Shown here: in pieces, positions 31,010 through 43,800 of the stretch | Layout of the letters: each line of letters opens with the position of its first letter | How positions within the stretch are numbered: the stretch's first letter is position 1 | Origin: Acanthopleura granulata | Lineage: Eukaryota; Mollusca; Polyplacophora; Chitonida; Chitonidae | Assembly: GCA_016165875.1 (NCBI GenBank) | Contig: JABBOT010000014.1 | Coordinates: forward strand, 11,193,871-11,257,870 | Direction: 5' to 3' | Length of the DNA stretch: 64,000 nt | Made by a program: the position numbers and the translations under genes | Notes under the pieces: generated by a model | The model's database searches: none | The model's input: the letters and a program-made list of their open reading frames with translations, nothing else | What the model was told of the DNA's origin: nothing

Positions 31010-31400
31010 CGCTGGATCGGTGTCAAGGTTATATCACCGGATAGGTGTAGACGTTATATCCCAGGATCGGCACCAGGGTTATACCACAGGGTCTATTTCG
31101 AGGTTATATCAAGAGATCGGTGTCATAGCTATGCCACAAGGTATACCATACCTCGGTATGAGGTTATATCAAGGGGTCAAGGTAATAAGCCGAGATTTGT
31201 GTCAAGGTTGTATGCCAAGATCGGTGTCAGAGCTAAACCCCAGGATCGGTGTCAAGGTTATATCTAAGATCGGTGACAGGGTTATACCACGAGGCCTTTA
31301 TTGAGTTTATATCACGGGGTCGGCGTCAAGGCTACATCCCAGGATCGGTGTCAGTGTTATATCCCAGGATCGGTGACGAGCGAATATCCGGAAATAATGC
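31010..31400. repeat. Minisatellite, about 25-30 bp units (GGATCGGTGTCAAGGTTATATC)
   Basis: More than ten degenerate units of (A/G)GATCGGTGTCA(A)GGTTATA(T/C)C(A/C)(A/C); explains overlapping ORFs here. It lies just upstream of the G8 exon, in the region where 5' exons of the CEMIP-like gene should be. Confidence 0.85.
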
Positions 31401-31641
31401 CCATGCTGTGATAGATATGACGAGTAGATCCTGAATTGCTGTCAACACTATGCGCTAGTGGTAAAATATACATAAGTTCTTCCAGTCTCATATTATATTT
31501 TAAATATTGTGTTATGATTTGATCAAACGATTGTTGTCAGAACAGATTTATGTTACATGTCACGAGACCAGTCTGACTCACATGTAATTTGCGCCGACTT
31601 AACCAACAAATCAATCAATACGCTGATGTTTGAGCAATACG

Positions 31642-31813
31642 CTCATTGGCCACTTAGGATGGAGAAATTAATTTGCCCTGAGTTAGTGGATTTAGTTTGC
31701 TTAATCTCTCTCTTCTTTCGATGGCCAAAAAGAGAGAATTTATTTATATTTTAAAGAAACTAAATCCTCTAACTCGAGGCAAATGAATTTCTCCATACTA
31801 AGTGGCCAATGAG
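31642..31813. repeat. 172-bp palindromic MITE-like element
   Basis: Ends CTCATTGGCCACTTAG and CTAAGTGGCCAATGAG are perfect inverted repeats, and complementarity continues inward (GGAGAAATTAATTTGCC / GGCAAATGAATTTCTCC and AGTGGATTTAGTTT / AAACTAAATCC) to a short loop. No ORF. MITE-like by structure; the flanking duplication was not determined. Confidence 0.85.
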
Positions 31814-32124
31814 AAGCTATTATTTCAAATACCAGCATATTGGCATACTTTGTGCTAAGTAGCACTTACCTAAGTGCACTTCCTATCTCTACAACATACG
31901 TTGTCATGGCAGTTAACGGAATACTTAGCTGTAAGTTTTATATTACAAGAAAATGTAAGAAACTAAGTCAAAAATGTCACTTTTTGAAAACTGGGGAAAC
32001 TGAAGTAATCAGAATGACGAATTATTTGTAGAATGGTGCAATGAATGGACATGCGAAAATTTAAAACCATTGAACCTGTAAGAATATCATTTTCTTACAG
32101 TACATTTTAAAGTCAGAAATTAAA

Positions 32125-32255
32125 CATATATCTAGCTTCGTTTGCATAGCATGTTCTGGTGGATAGGGATGAAACCGAAAGTCAAATTGAATGTATAAAT
32201 TTATACATAGCTTCATTTGCCTAGCGTGTGCTGGTGGATAGGGATGAAATTTGTC
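32125..32255. repeat. Two-copy tandem repeat, about 70 bp
   Basis: CTAGCTTCGTTTGCATAGCATG...GGTGGATAGGGATGAAA followed by the related CATAGCTTCATTTGCCTAGC copy. Confidence 0.8.
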
Positions 32256-33732
32256 ATTCAGCTTTAACACAACTGCCAGAACATACAACTTCAAAGCATG
32301 ATTTGCGACCGTGATATTCAAAAGAAAACAAGGGAAAATATCATGGAAGTGTGATACAAAAGCCACGAAAAAGTGGGCCACTCTTTCGACCGCATATGAA
32401 AGCATTCCTAACCTGCCCCGTGGGGCTGTCGTAAATCCTCACTTACTGAATCTTCAACTCTTTTACAAGTCTGAATACATGATTAAAAACTGAAAAGTAT
32501 GTAATTTAATTTGTTGACATGTTGTGTGTCATGCTCATTCATGCCGAACCGAAACATTCTTTTTTTTTTGTTAATTTTTTATTTTGGAACCATATATATT
32601 CCGACTAGCAGCCGCCCTGGCCTTCATACTGGCAATGGATGAGAAACGCGAAATCTGGGATATGGTAAAGACGGGTCCGCCTTATAACTAAGTGTTCGTT
32701 CAAAATGTGGTAAGTCGATCCCTTATTTCACACTCAGTATGGGTAAATTAGAGTCAAATCAGCTCTGTCTTACCCTGATCATATTTATACTTTAATTCAT
32801 GTCTTAATCATCACTGTTCTGTTTTACAGTCAACATATTGCGCTGTTTTGCAATGAACACAAAAATGTTACAACCATTAGCATCAAATTACTGCTTTTTT
32901 TCTTCGGAGCAATTTAAACTTTAATGTTTGTTTTTTCAAGCAGTTTATGTCAGCGTGCCCACAAAACAGAAACCAGGGATAAGAGCAGACATGCATTTTT
33001 AAGAAGAGTATGGGTGTATTGCTGGGGAGGTGGGGGTGCAGGGGGCGGGGTGGCGGGTGCAGGTGTCGGTGCAGATGCAGAGCTGATGTAAAAAGGCATT
33101 GTGACTACTGCTGAGTGTTGCGAAGTGGAGCATGAAGATTTTACCGGCTCTCAGCAGTTGATTTAAAACTCGTGCGACTAACAACTCTCTCAAGCCGACA
33201 AATCACGATGTTCCACTCTGCAACATGTAAAGATTGTACAGAAAAACCCCACGATTCAAAGGGAATGTCGTGCATTTTATGGAGTGTTTGTGACACATCA
33301 GATTTTAGATATAGTAAACAAGGAAATGAATCCGTCAGGCTCATGACTAAAAGGCTCTGGACATGTACACTACATGATGCCACGTACACAGGATCTATAA
33401 AAGGCTTGGTTTTTATTTTTCATGTTCTGTTCAGGATGTTTCATAACATCTAGAAGTACATTCTTTTCAGTTTTCTTCTTGGGGCGTAAACATGAACTTT
33501 ACCCACAGATTCCCCAGAGCTACAGCTGTCAGTCCAGAAGTTATGTTGTCTGCGTGCCGTCCTTACCTCAAGGCTGAAAGCCATTACGATAATGATTCCT
33601 TTGTAATGTAAGCCCAAATGACGTGTGTATCGGTAGAAAAAGCATTGAAATCCGCCCGTAGAGTTTACTCAATCAAGCCTATATACGCGTATCCCGTCAA
33701 TGACCCTTTACGGTGGTCATTCTCTCTCACTT

Positions 33733-33900
33733 GTACGGTCAATGTGAGTTCCAGCTCACACTGGCTTCCTCTCCGGGGAGACCTGGGGAAGCCTGCCAGC
33801 AATCTGTGGATGGTCGTGTGTTTTCACCCGGGCTCCGCCTGCCTTTCTCCCACCATAATGCTGGCCGCCGCCGTATAAGTGAAATATTCTTGAGAACCGT
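33733..33900 (+). mobile_element. SINE, head-truncated
   Basis: GGTCAATGTGAGTTCCAGC, CTCCCACCATAATGCTGGCC and GTGAAATATTCTTGAG. Confidence 0.85.
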
Positions 33901-33986
33901 GTATATAAATAAACCCAGCCAAAATTATGACGTAATGCCGTCACCACATGAATCTTCTTACACATGTTTCAGTACTGTTGACATGC

Positions 33987-34145
33987 ATGAGAAGATCTGC
34001 CAGCAAAACTACGGATGGTCGAGGGCCTCACCCGGGCTCTTGCTGGTTTCCTCCCACCATAATGCTGGCTGCCATCGAATATGTGAAATAGCCCTGATTA
34101 CGACGTAAAATTCGGCAGCCAAATGAATAACTCAATAAATAAATG
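33987..34145 (+). mobile_element. SINE, head-truncated, diverged
   Basis: GATCTGCCAGCAAAACTACG, TTTCCTCCCACCATAATGCT and AATAACTCAATAAATAAATG. Confidence 0.8.
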
Positions 34146-34425
34146 TTGGAACACGAAGATCTCAGCACTGACGAGCTCCATCAAGCACTGTTTTATGGAA
34201 GGCGACACAGCCAAAAATACATTTCCCAAATGAAATAATCATCTCTCAAGCGAAACGAACATTACACAAATTAATTTCAGAGCCATTGTTAGTGTGCTGT
34301 GTTTTCCCCACATAAGTAATCATTCCGGTGCCTCTTACTAAAATGTTAAAAGAAACGATCTCAAATAATATATCCATAGACCTTCCCAATACAAACCTCA
34401 CTGACGTGTTATGGTTGCATTTCAG

Positions 34426-34868
34426 GCTCTGCAAGTTCTCTGGCATTTTTCATCTTTATTTACTGGGTAAGTTGTCGTCGGAATACAAACATGACAAAAG
34501 CTTTCAAATGGGATCAGAAATAAGATATGAAAAAAAGTCAGTTTGCCCCACTTTCAACAGCAGTAAGAGAAAAGGTACCTGTTGGACTAGTAGAAGACGG
34601 ACCAGTAAGAGAAAAGGTACCGGTTGGACTAGCAGAAGAGGGACCAGTAAGAGAAAAGGTACCAGTAAGCCAGGAAGACCCATACGTCCACCAGGCCGTT
34701 TTGCACCTGTACCTCCACGCCCACCACACCGTATTATCCATTTACCTTCACGCCCAACACACTATGATCCACCGACACCTCCACAACCCTCCTGGGACGC
34801 TGTCGTTACTGAGGCTATAATTCGAGTGGATGACGAAGACAGCGCGATGAAGCGGCGACTAGACGCAG
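34426..34868 (+). CDS. Peroxidase-like N-terminal exon with Lys/Arg repeats
   Basis: Acceptor ATTTCAG at 34419-34425, donor G|GTGAGT. A 42-bp repeat (2.5 copies, about 34567-34665) encodes SKRKGTGWTSRR-type peptides, followed by a Pro-rich stretch and AVVTEAIIRVDDEDSAMKRR, as before the catalytic part of invertebrate peroxidases. The upstream part of the exon and a signal peptide are unsure. Confidence 0.6.
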
Positions 34869-37800
34869 GTGAGTGCAGACAGAGTGTATCGGTGCTGCCC
34901 CCGTATCATGAAATACACGAAATATAAAATAATCTAGAAGACATTTTTAACCAGTGTGCTACTCTTGTGTTGTTTTTTGGGCCGTGTTTGTACTGTTTTG
35001 TGGGCCGTGTTTGTGCGGTTTTTTGGGCCGTGTTTGTGCTGTTTTGTTGGCCGTGTTTGTGCTGTTTTGTGGGTCGTGATAGTGCTGTTTTGTAGGCTGT
35101 GTTTGTACTGTTTTGTGGACAGTGTTTGTACTGTTTTCTGGGCATAGCCCGGGGGAAACCACGGCCATCTGCAGGTTACTGGCAGACCATAACACGTACA
35201 GCCGGAGAGAAAGCCAGTACACACTTACAGGAAGGTAACTTGATATTGTTCATTGGTTTGCACAGCGGGCCACACCCTTTTCTTCCACAAATGAAAATAA
35301 TACACATTGTCTTAGGGTTGTAACCAATGAATGACGTAAACAACAATAGTCAAATATATAAAATAAATATATGGGAAAACAAGATGGATATGTCATATGT
35401 CATGTTGACTTTCGCGGGAAGTCTTGTGTCTTATGTAGAAACAAATGTTTCATAAGCGTTCGTAATGTCGCAGTTTCTCTTAGAATGTTCCATAAGCGTT
35501 CGTAGTGTCACAGTTTCTTGTAGAATGTTTCATAAGCGTTCGTAGTGTCTCAGTTTCTCTCAGAATGTTTCATAAGCGTTCGTAGTGTCGCAGTTTCTCT
35601 CAGAATGTTTCATAAGCGTTCGTAGTGTCGCAGTTTCTCTCAGAATGTTTCATAAGCGTTCGTTGTGTCGCAGTTTCTCGTAGAATGTTTCATAAGCGTT
35701 CGTAGTGTCGCAGTTTCTCTCAGAATGTTTCATAAGCGTTCGTTGTGTCGCAGTTTCTCTTAGAATACCTCCTGGGACTTGTTTCACAAAGACATTTTGA
35801 ACTTTTATTGAATGAAGTTGAGATCCAGACCAAACTCTTGCACTACCGCTGCCGGAGTATCATTTCAACCCAGTTTAAGCATACAGCTTCAAGTGTTTGT
35901 AAAGAAGAGAACTTTCATAAAATTATTTGGAGGGCTTTACCTCCAATTGGCTTTATGAAATAGTCTCTGATGCTTGTTGTATTGTTGTCTGTTTTTCACC
36001 ACTTTCTGGCTCCCGCTGATGATGTTTTGTTAGCGTTGATTACAATAGACGAGTTTCGAGTTCGAAGTCTCTTATTACTAAAAATAAACTAAAAATAAAA
36101 GTGTCACAATAAGGTATAAGGACTAGACGAACGATGAAGAAAATTGCGGAGCTCTTGAATGAAGGAAAGGTCATTTGTACCTCCTTAACACAACGAGACA
36201 GGTGATCCGTGAATTAAAGTCAACAAAATTGCCTGACATTTTTGACAAGTCACATGATACAGTTTAACTTCTTTTATCTAATGCTACAAAAGGGTTTGAC
36301 CTCCAAACTCGCCTACTGCGTGTATCACCCCAGGTATCCCTGGTAGCTACTCGCACTATAGAGGATATTAGACTTCTTCGTGTGACCAACAGGGCCGTAA
36401 CAGAGTACTAGCAGTTAAACGGGAAAGGCTACGCAAACATGAAGTTATGCTGAGAGACAAGGCCATCAAAAACTATATCCGGAAATACCTTCACTGACTT
36501 TTTCAGATTTTTTTTCTGCCATCATATTAAACGCAGTCAAATGTTTGTATGCTGGACTTCATTGAACATATTGAACGTCAGTGAATGAAGTCAGTGACGT
36601 CACACATTCCTTTCAGATGGTAAACTGACTCTCCTTGTTATATTGCCCATTAAATACAGTATTGCATGCGGTACTGTGCGTATATTTATGAAGAATATAA
36701 TCGTATACCAGTCAGAGATTGTTTAAGAGCTGAAAGGAATGTGTGACGTCACTGTGCTTCAGCTTGCACTGTATGGTGCATAAAGCCCGCCATGTGATCA
36801 AAACACTGACTGCCTTTAATTTTGTGAGAGAGAAATCTTAAAAAAGAAATCAGTGAAGGTATTTTGAGCCATATTTTTTATGCTCATTTCGCTCACTATA
36901 ACTTCATTTCTGTGTAGTCTTTCCATTCACAAATTGTCCAGCCAGGGATACGTCTGAACCTGTGAACCCCTCACCGTAACAATCGCCCGCCATGTTTTTG
37001 CGAGGATCCCCAACATGTAAAAGTTCCTGTATATTATAACCTTACGCTCATAAACAAGTCTGTTCCTAGCAGTGCAGAAACACATATTGGTGCGTCGTGC
37101 CGCTGTGGTACTTATAAACTACCCCTTTTTTTTTACGAGTACAACTCATATTGTAATTTTCAGTGACGTATCCTACGGAAAAAAAAACTGCTTGTACACA
37201 CTTCCATTTTTGGCGAGGTTTCCGAGAAGTTAGGGCTACTTTATGGAGATAATTCTCTAAATCAAGGCCGTTAATACAACACAATGACAGAACAACCCCC
37301 GCTGTTATGCTGCAGTGCCTGTGAGCAGTGACCTACTGTACAAAACAACAAAACAGTATACACTGCTTGGACATGCTTCTTTTTAGGCCTTGCATGTTTA
37401 TTAATGATTCAAAGCCTTCCGTTCAATCACAGGCGCGGTTTCTTCCCACCATAATGATGGCCGACGTTGTATAAATGAACAATTCTTGAGTACTGTTCGA
37501 CATAAAACTCACATCAATCAATCGATCACAGGTATAGACAAATATGCTCAGGGCTTCGACGTTCCTGACCCACTGCTGTTCTCGGAAAGTCAGGAAAATG
37601 CCGACGTATTCTCGAGGCAGAGCAGAATCATCAACTGGATTTCACGAATTGTCAAGTAAGAGTTGAGCTGCTTGATTCATTATAGTCTGTAGCGTTAGGC
37701 TCGAGAATTCGACTAAGGTCAGAGCGTCGACACGTTTACATGGCCAAGAACGATCTATTCAATCCAGGGAATTCAGAATGAATTATAAATATATTGTTTT

Positions 37801-40800
37801 TTTCCGTTTTGTTTATTTATTTATTTGATTAGTAATTACGCCGTACTCAAGAACATTTCACTTATACGACGGCTGCCAGCATTATGGTAGAAGCAAACCG
37901 GGCAGAGCCCGTGGAAAACCCACGACAATCCGCAGGTTGCTGGCAGACCTTTTCACTAACGGCCGGAGAGGAAGCCAGCATGAGCTGGGCTTGAACCCAC
38001 AGCGACCGCATTGGTGAGAGGCTTCGGGTTATTGTGCGGGAATAGCGCGCTAACCGATTGAGCCACGAAGGCCCCCTTTTCCGTTTTGATTCCCTACTTT
38101 ATGGAATGGATAAACTTATCAGAGGTCAGATGAAGTATTATTGAGCCTGTCAGAATTTGTGGCTGTACTTTGAATGTTGTTCGTTATTTTGTTACCCTTT
38201 TGGTGCTATAAGCCATTTAGATTACTCTGGCTATACATGATGCTTTCTAAGGCATGATACAGTATCCCAAAACACTGGTATAAGTGGACAACACCTTCAG
38301 TGATATAACTGTAATTCTTTAAACAGCATCGCAATTCTATGGAAGCCGGTTAAGACCATCGTCGTACTACGTGGTACTATCTGCGAAGCTGTGCAACATT
38401 TCTAGCATAGCTTGGCAGTATGGCGTCATCGGCTCGGAGTATCGTGTTATCCCTTCGCAGTATCATGTAATACCTTTTTCCGACAGTACGATGGTGCACT
38501 GATGGCATTACCCGACTCTGTAGATACCATCAAGTATGTCAGTGCAAATCGACGTCACTCGCTGAATATGTTTTCGCCACGATATACGGCTGCAGCATTG
38601 CCCCAGTGACGTTACACCATAATCATTCAGTCATTCAAATCGACATAGTGCAACACTCTTTGTTTACAGAGAACGTCATCTTGACTACAGCATTGCCTTA
38701 GTGGCGTTAAGCCATAATCATTCATCGTTCAATTCTACATAGTGCAACACTCTTTCTTTACAGAGAACGTCATCCCGGTTACACATTGGGTGGCATCGTG
38801 TCCCACCCAGCCGCCCGTCAGCATGGCGTCGTGTGTCCATTCCAACCCCCACGGAACTGCCCTTCAGTACAGAGGTACAGAATGATAGACGGAACGTGTA
38901 ATAATCTACAAAACCACCTGTGGGGAGCGGCCTTCACACCCTTTAAGCGAACCCTACCGGCTGTGTACGGTAAGACAGAGTTACCTTTTTTTTTTTTTAC
39001 TTCTTGCATGCCGAGGTAGTTAGCGCGCTAACACAGCGCAATGACCCAGGAGCCTCTTATAAATTAGATCACCGTGAGTTCAAAACCAGCTCAAGCTGGC
39101 TTCCCCTCCGGCCGTACGTGGGAAGGTCTGCCGGCAATCTGTGGATGGTCGTGGGTGTTCGCCGGGTTTGCCCGATTTCTTCCCAACATAATACTGATCG
39201 CTGTCGTACAAATGAAATAATCTTGAGTGCAACGTAAAACACCAGTGAAATAAATCTTTTACTTCATGGTTCCCGGAATACTGGAGTAGGGTACAGGTTT
39301 AAACCTAAGCGGTCAATCCGTTAGCCCGGCACTCATCAGTTTTCTGGATCAGTTGATTCGAGCATCGTATTGAACTGAGAGTGGGCACTTAGGCTCACAG
39401 AGGCAACTTCAGATTTTGAGTTTCACGCCGTTTCAGCGTTCTTCAAAATTTCGTCCTTCTTCCAGACATCTTTCCAGACTCGTGGCTAAAATGGTTCATC
39501 GTATTCAGACTCGTGGTTAAAATAGTTCATCGTATTCAGACTCGTGGTTAAAATGGTTCATCGTATTCAGCTGATGCAGGATTTCATGATAACAAGCCAC
39601 AAACCACTTTTGCCCTAACAAAATTACATGGTAAAGTATGTGCCTTTTATGTATAGGTCAACTGATGCAGGATTTATCCAGTTATGTACGGTTTCCTGGC
39701 CCTTTTGCAAGATAAGTTACCAGGTCCGAGGATTGTGATAATGTTTTAACAATATTAAATCCGTTTTTGTTCTTATTTTGACCATGACATAGCCATTAAT
39801 GTGACGACATAAACCGTGTCATGTATTTCAAAAGCTAAACTTGCATAATGGTCTTTCTCAGGTCATTAAACATTCAGAAGCCTATTCTCTTGTTATATGT
39901 TAATATTTTGTATCTTAGTCAGGGTTAATTCGTATGCATGTTTCAGAAGAGCGAAATGGGCGTGACGACTTTCCCCGAAGTCGCTTGGTTACTGGTGAGC
40001 CGCTGCCATATCCACGTGTTGTCAGCACGCGGTTTAACGCGGATGCGCTTACCGGTGACGATTCCATTTTCTCCATGCTTGTTACCATATATGGACAGTT
40101 TCTGGCTCATGACCTTACCGACAGAGCTCCCACGAAAGGTGAGTGCCGGCCTTTCGGTAATCTCTGATGTCCACCTTCACACATAAACCTGAGGTTTATT
40201 TTCGGTTTCCCTAAACGAGCCGGGGCCACCGTGGCTCAGTCGGTTAGCGCGCTATCGCAGCACAATGACCAGTAGGCTCCCACCAATGTGGTCGCTGTGA
40301 GTTCAAGTCCAGCCCTTTCGGGCTTCCTCTCCTTCCGTACGTGAGAAGGTCTGCCAGCAACCTGCGGATGGTCCTGGCTTTCACCCATAATGCTGGCCAC
40401 CGTCGTATAAGTGAAACATTCTTGAGTACGACGTAAAACATCAAATAAATAAATAAATAAACAAACAAACAAACAGAAGAGACCTTGACTGCTTCTATTG
40501 CTACGGCTAGTTCGCCCCAGTCACAGGCTAGTCTTTTTTGGGTCATGAAATCTCATGACCATTCTCCTTTGTTTTTCGGTCGTACTGACTTGATTGTTGT
40601 TCTCTGGCACTACACGAGTAACACGTCTTCAAAAATGAACAAACAAGCCATCAATTCGTCTGTCCAGCAAGATGGAAAAGCCTTGCTGTATAAGGTGGTG
40701 TTTCAATAGGCTAAATTCAGTACTCCTGTTCACAGTCCCACAAATACCGGCCAGTACTCATGTTCACAATCCAACAAACCCCGGCCAGTGCTCATGTTCA

Positions 40801-43800
40801 CAATCCCACAAACTCTGCCTAATACTCACGTTCACAATCCCACAAACCCCACCCAATACTCATGTTCACAGCCCCCAAAATCCTGGCCAGTACTCATGTT
40901 CACAACCCCACAAATCCCGACCAAACCTCTGCCAGAACTGATGTTCACAGTCCCACAAATCACAAACAATACTGATGTTAACAATCCCACAAACCCCACC
41001 TAATAATCATATTCACAATCCCACAAATCCCGGCCAGTACTCATGTTCACAATCACACAAATCTCGATAAATACTCATCTTGACAATCCCACAGCACCCA
41101 TGTTTGCCGTCCCAGAAATTCCTGCCAGAACTGATGTTCACAATCCGACAAACCCCGACCAGTGTTCATGCTCTCAATCCCACAAACCCTGGGCAGTACT
41201 CACGTTCACAATCCTACAAACCTCGCTCAGTACTCATGCTCGCAACCCCACAAACAACGCCCAATGCTCATGTTCGCAGTCCCACAAATTCCGGCCAGTA
41301 CTCACGGCCAGTTCTCATGTTCACAATTTCACAAATCCCGGTCAGTACTCATATTCACAATCCCACAAACCCAGCCCAACACTAATGTTCACAGTCGCAC
41401 AAATCCCTACTACCCATGTTCACAGTCCCACAAATCCCAGGGCAACACTCATGTTCACAATCCCACAAATCCCAGCCAGTACTCATCTTCACAGTTTCGG
41501 CCAGTATTCATGTTCACAATTTCAGAAATCCCGCCAGTGCTTAGTTCACAATCCTACAAACCCCGGCCAGTACCCATGTTCACAATCCCACAAACCCGGC
41601 CAACACTCATGTTCACAGTCCCACAAATGCAAGCCAGTCATGTTCACAATCTCACAAATCCGGGCCTGTCATGTGGACGTTCCCAGAAATCCGGGCCAGT
41701 CATGTACACAATCCCACAGATGTGAGCTAGCCATATTCACAATCCGACATATCCAGGCCAGCTATGTTCGCGATCCCCAAAATCCGGACTAGTCATGACA
41801 AAGATCCAGAAGTGTGTTCATTATCCCGTAAGTCCGGGCCAATCATGCTCACAGTCAACGAAATCTCATTTTATTCCAATTTTTTTATTTTCAGTTACAA
41901 TACCGTTCGCCATTTTGTTTCAGGTAGTGACCAGGCAGTCTTAAAATGCTGTAATCAAGCAGTTCCAACGTAAGTTAAAGTTACTAACGGTGTATGTTTT
42001 TTGTCGTCTACACTGCTCGTTCCCAGTGTACTTCAAAATTTCTCTGTGCACCAGTGAACAGGTGTGTACCGTCCCTGTTAATTTTTTTTTAAAAATCCCC
42101 TAAGCATATACACATATACACAGGTTTCAATAAAATTATTTGCCAGGTCTATATATAGAAGACATGTCGCACGTTTTCTGTAAAATACTAAAACTTTTGT
42201 GAAGAAGGTTTAGGAATTATTGAATGAACACATGGACCTGGGCATTTTAACGCAAATGCTTGATTTTTGATTTCAAAGAAGAGCCTGTAAGGTGTTCAAA
42301 CCTTATCAATGCATATCAATCCACAATTTGCAATATGCTGTAAACCGAAAAATGCATTTTTTCCTAGCTTATCTCAGATATACTGAACGTTATATTACTG
42401 TTTTGCTTTAGATTTGCTGAAAACTACGTAAAAATCTGAGATCAAATTTTGCCATGAAAAGGATATACACTGCTGTCAGGAGTCGATCTCTGGTAGGCCA
42501 TATGGTATCATGGATATCGTTACGATGAGCCCTGCCAGTATTCCAATTAATCGGCAAGATCGAGGGTTGGTGGTGAGTGGGGGCTTTTTGCAACAGAAAC
42601 CGTGAAAGTTCTGTCGTGGCTTCAACACAATATTTTATTGTATTGACATAACGTTGTGTTTGTTAGATTTAGGTATGGCAGCCATGCCATACTGATTATA
42701 TATAAGTCTGATTATATAGTTCGGACAAATCACACACTGCACGCCAACTTTACAGCTATTCAGATTCAATGTTTTAATTCGTCTTCTCTAACTGTAGTTT
42801 GACGCTAGAATGTTTCTCCCCTACAATGGCAGTCAAGTCTGCGATTAAAGGAAACTGGGGGAAGTCACCGCCCTTCGCCGATACCTTACAAATCAATCCG
42901 ATGACAGACAGCCGCAGCCGTGCTGGTGACAGTTAGATTTGGAAACAATAAACAGTTATAGACTAAAGTAAGTTTAGTGCCTACTGGAAGTTAATCCAGT
43001 CATACAGCACATTACCCAGCGATATAGCTCAGTAATTTAGACCATCGGGTTTCCCCCCTTGGACAACATCCAGATGGCATTTTGCCTACCTTGGCCATGG
43101 GCTTGCCACGGACCCTACAGTCTGCCACTTTAGAAAGGCGTAGCAAACAACCCTGCAAGCATGTATTACTACTAAAGGATTGCTAAACCTCCGTTTATCA
43201 CCGTACTATATAGGAGGTTGGAGTTACCTTTTTACCGCACCTGTCGCAGGCTTTCCGATTCAGTCAGATTTAATCTGGGATGAACATGCTTTCATTTCTC
43301 TTTCCTGCCAGGCCTCACGGAAAATGTGCAAACTTCCCAGTTCCCGCCCAAGACTTTTTCCGAAATTACAACAGAGACTGTATGGAATTTCCTCGCTCGT
43401 TGGAAATGACGGATGTAGACTGTACGCGCGGTGAGGCAAACGTAAAAACTTTTTTTCATTATTATTTTTTTTGTGTGAACTGAATTACTGTATTTTGTTT
43501 AAAACTCTTACCAATACCGATCCTGTGACAGAAGACAGATTCGTCTCATTAGGGCCTACTGGTTTTTCCGGATCCTGATAACCCTACACATTGTTGGTTT
43601 CTCCGGATTCTTATAACCCTACACATTGCATAGACAAACAGCCTCTTGTCAGTTTACCCAAGGGTTTTATTTCAACTATTCGTGTACACGGTAAAATGGT
43701 AAATGGTAGCAACGTATACATCCATAAGTATTATGGGTTGCTCAACAAGCAGGTTATTTATTTATTTGATTGCTGTTTTACGCCGTACCCAAAAATATTT

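Larger units (their letters stand above)
30780..34420. other. Region between divergent CEMIP-like and peroxidase genes
   Basis: Should contain the missing 5' exons of the CEMIP-like gene (minus) and the promoter region of both genes. Recognised content is repeats only: minisatellite 31010-31400, palindrome 31642-31813, tandem repeat 32125-32255 and SINEs 33733-33900 and 33987-34145. No CpG-rich block, TATA-anchored start or start exon could be supported by eye. Confidence 0.4.

Noticed and set aside
33141..33453. Opposed ORFs of 82-93 codons as possible 5' exons
   Set aside because: No CEMIP or peroxidase motifs and no matching splice phases.
34906..35224. Overlapping Cys/Phe-rich and Gln/Thr-rich ORFs
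   Set aside because: Both come from the 22-24 bp minisatellite downstream of the first peroxidase exon.
35445..35765. CRISPR-like regular array
   Set aside because: Units follow one another without unique spacers, and the context is animal intron; it is a minisatellite.
38669..38735. Alternative start of the peroxidase exon at the first TTTACAG
   Set aside because: Reading from it meets a stop within the duplicated repeat tail before the real exon; treated as a decoy acceptor.
41043..41792. 249-codon ORF
   Set aside because: It is the 34-bp minisatellite read through; no start context, domain or splice logic, and it sits in a peroxidase intron.
43020..43080. Possible tRNA (GATATAGCTCAGTAATTTAG)
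   Set aside because: Only an A-box-like stretch; no B box or acceptor-stem pairing at proper spacing.
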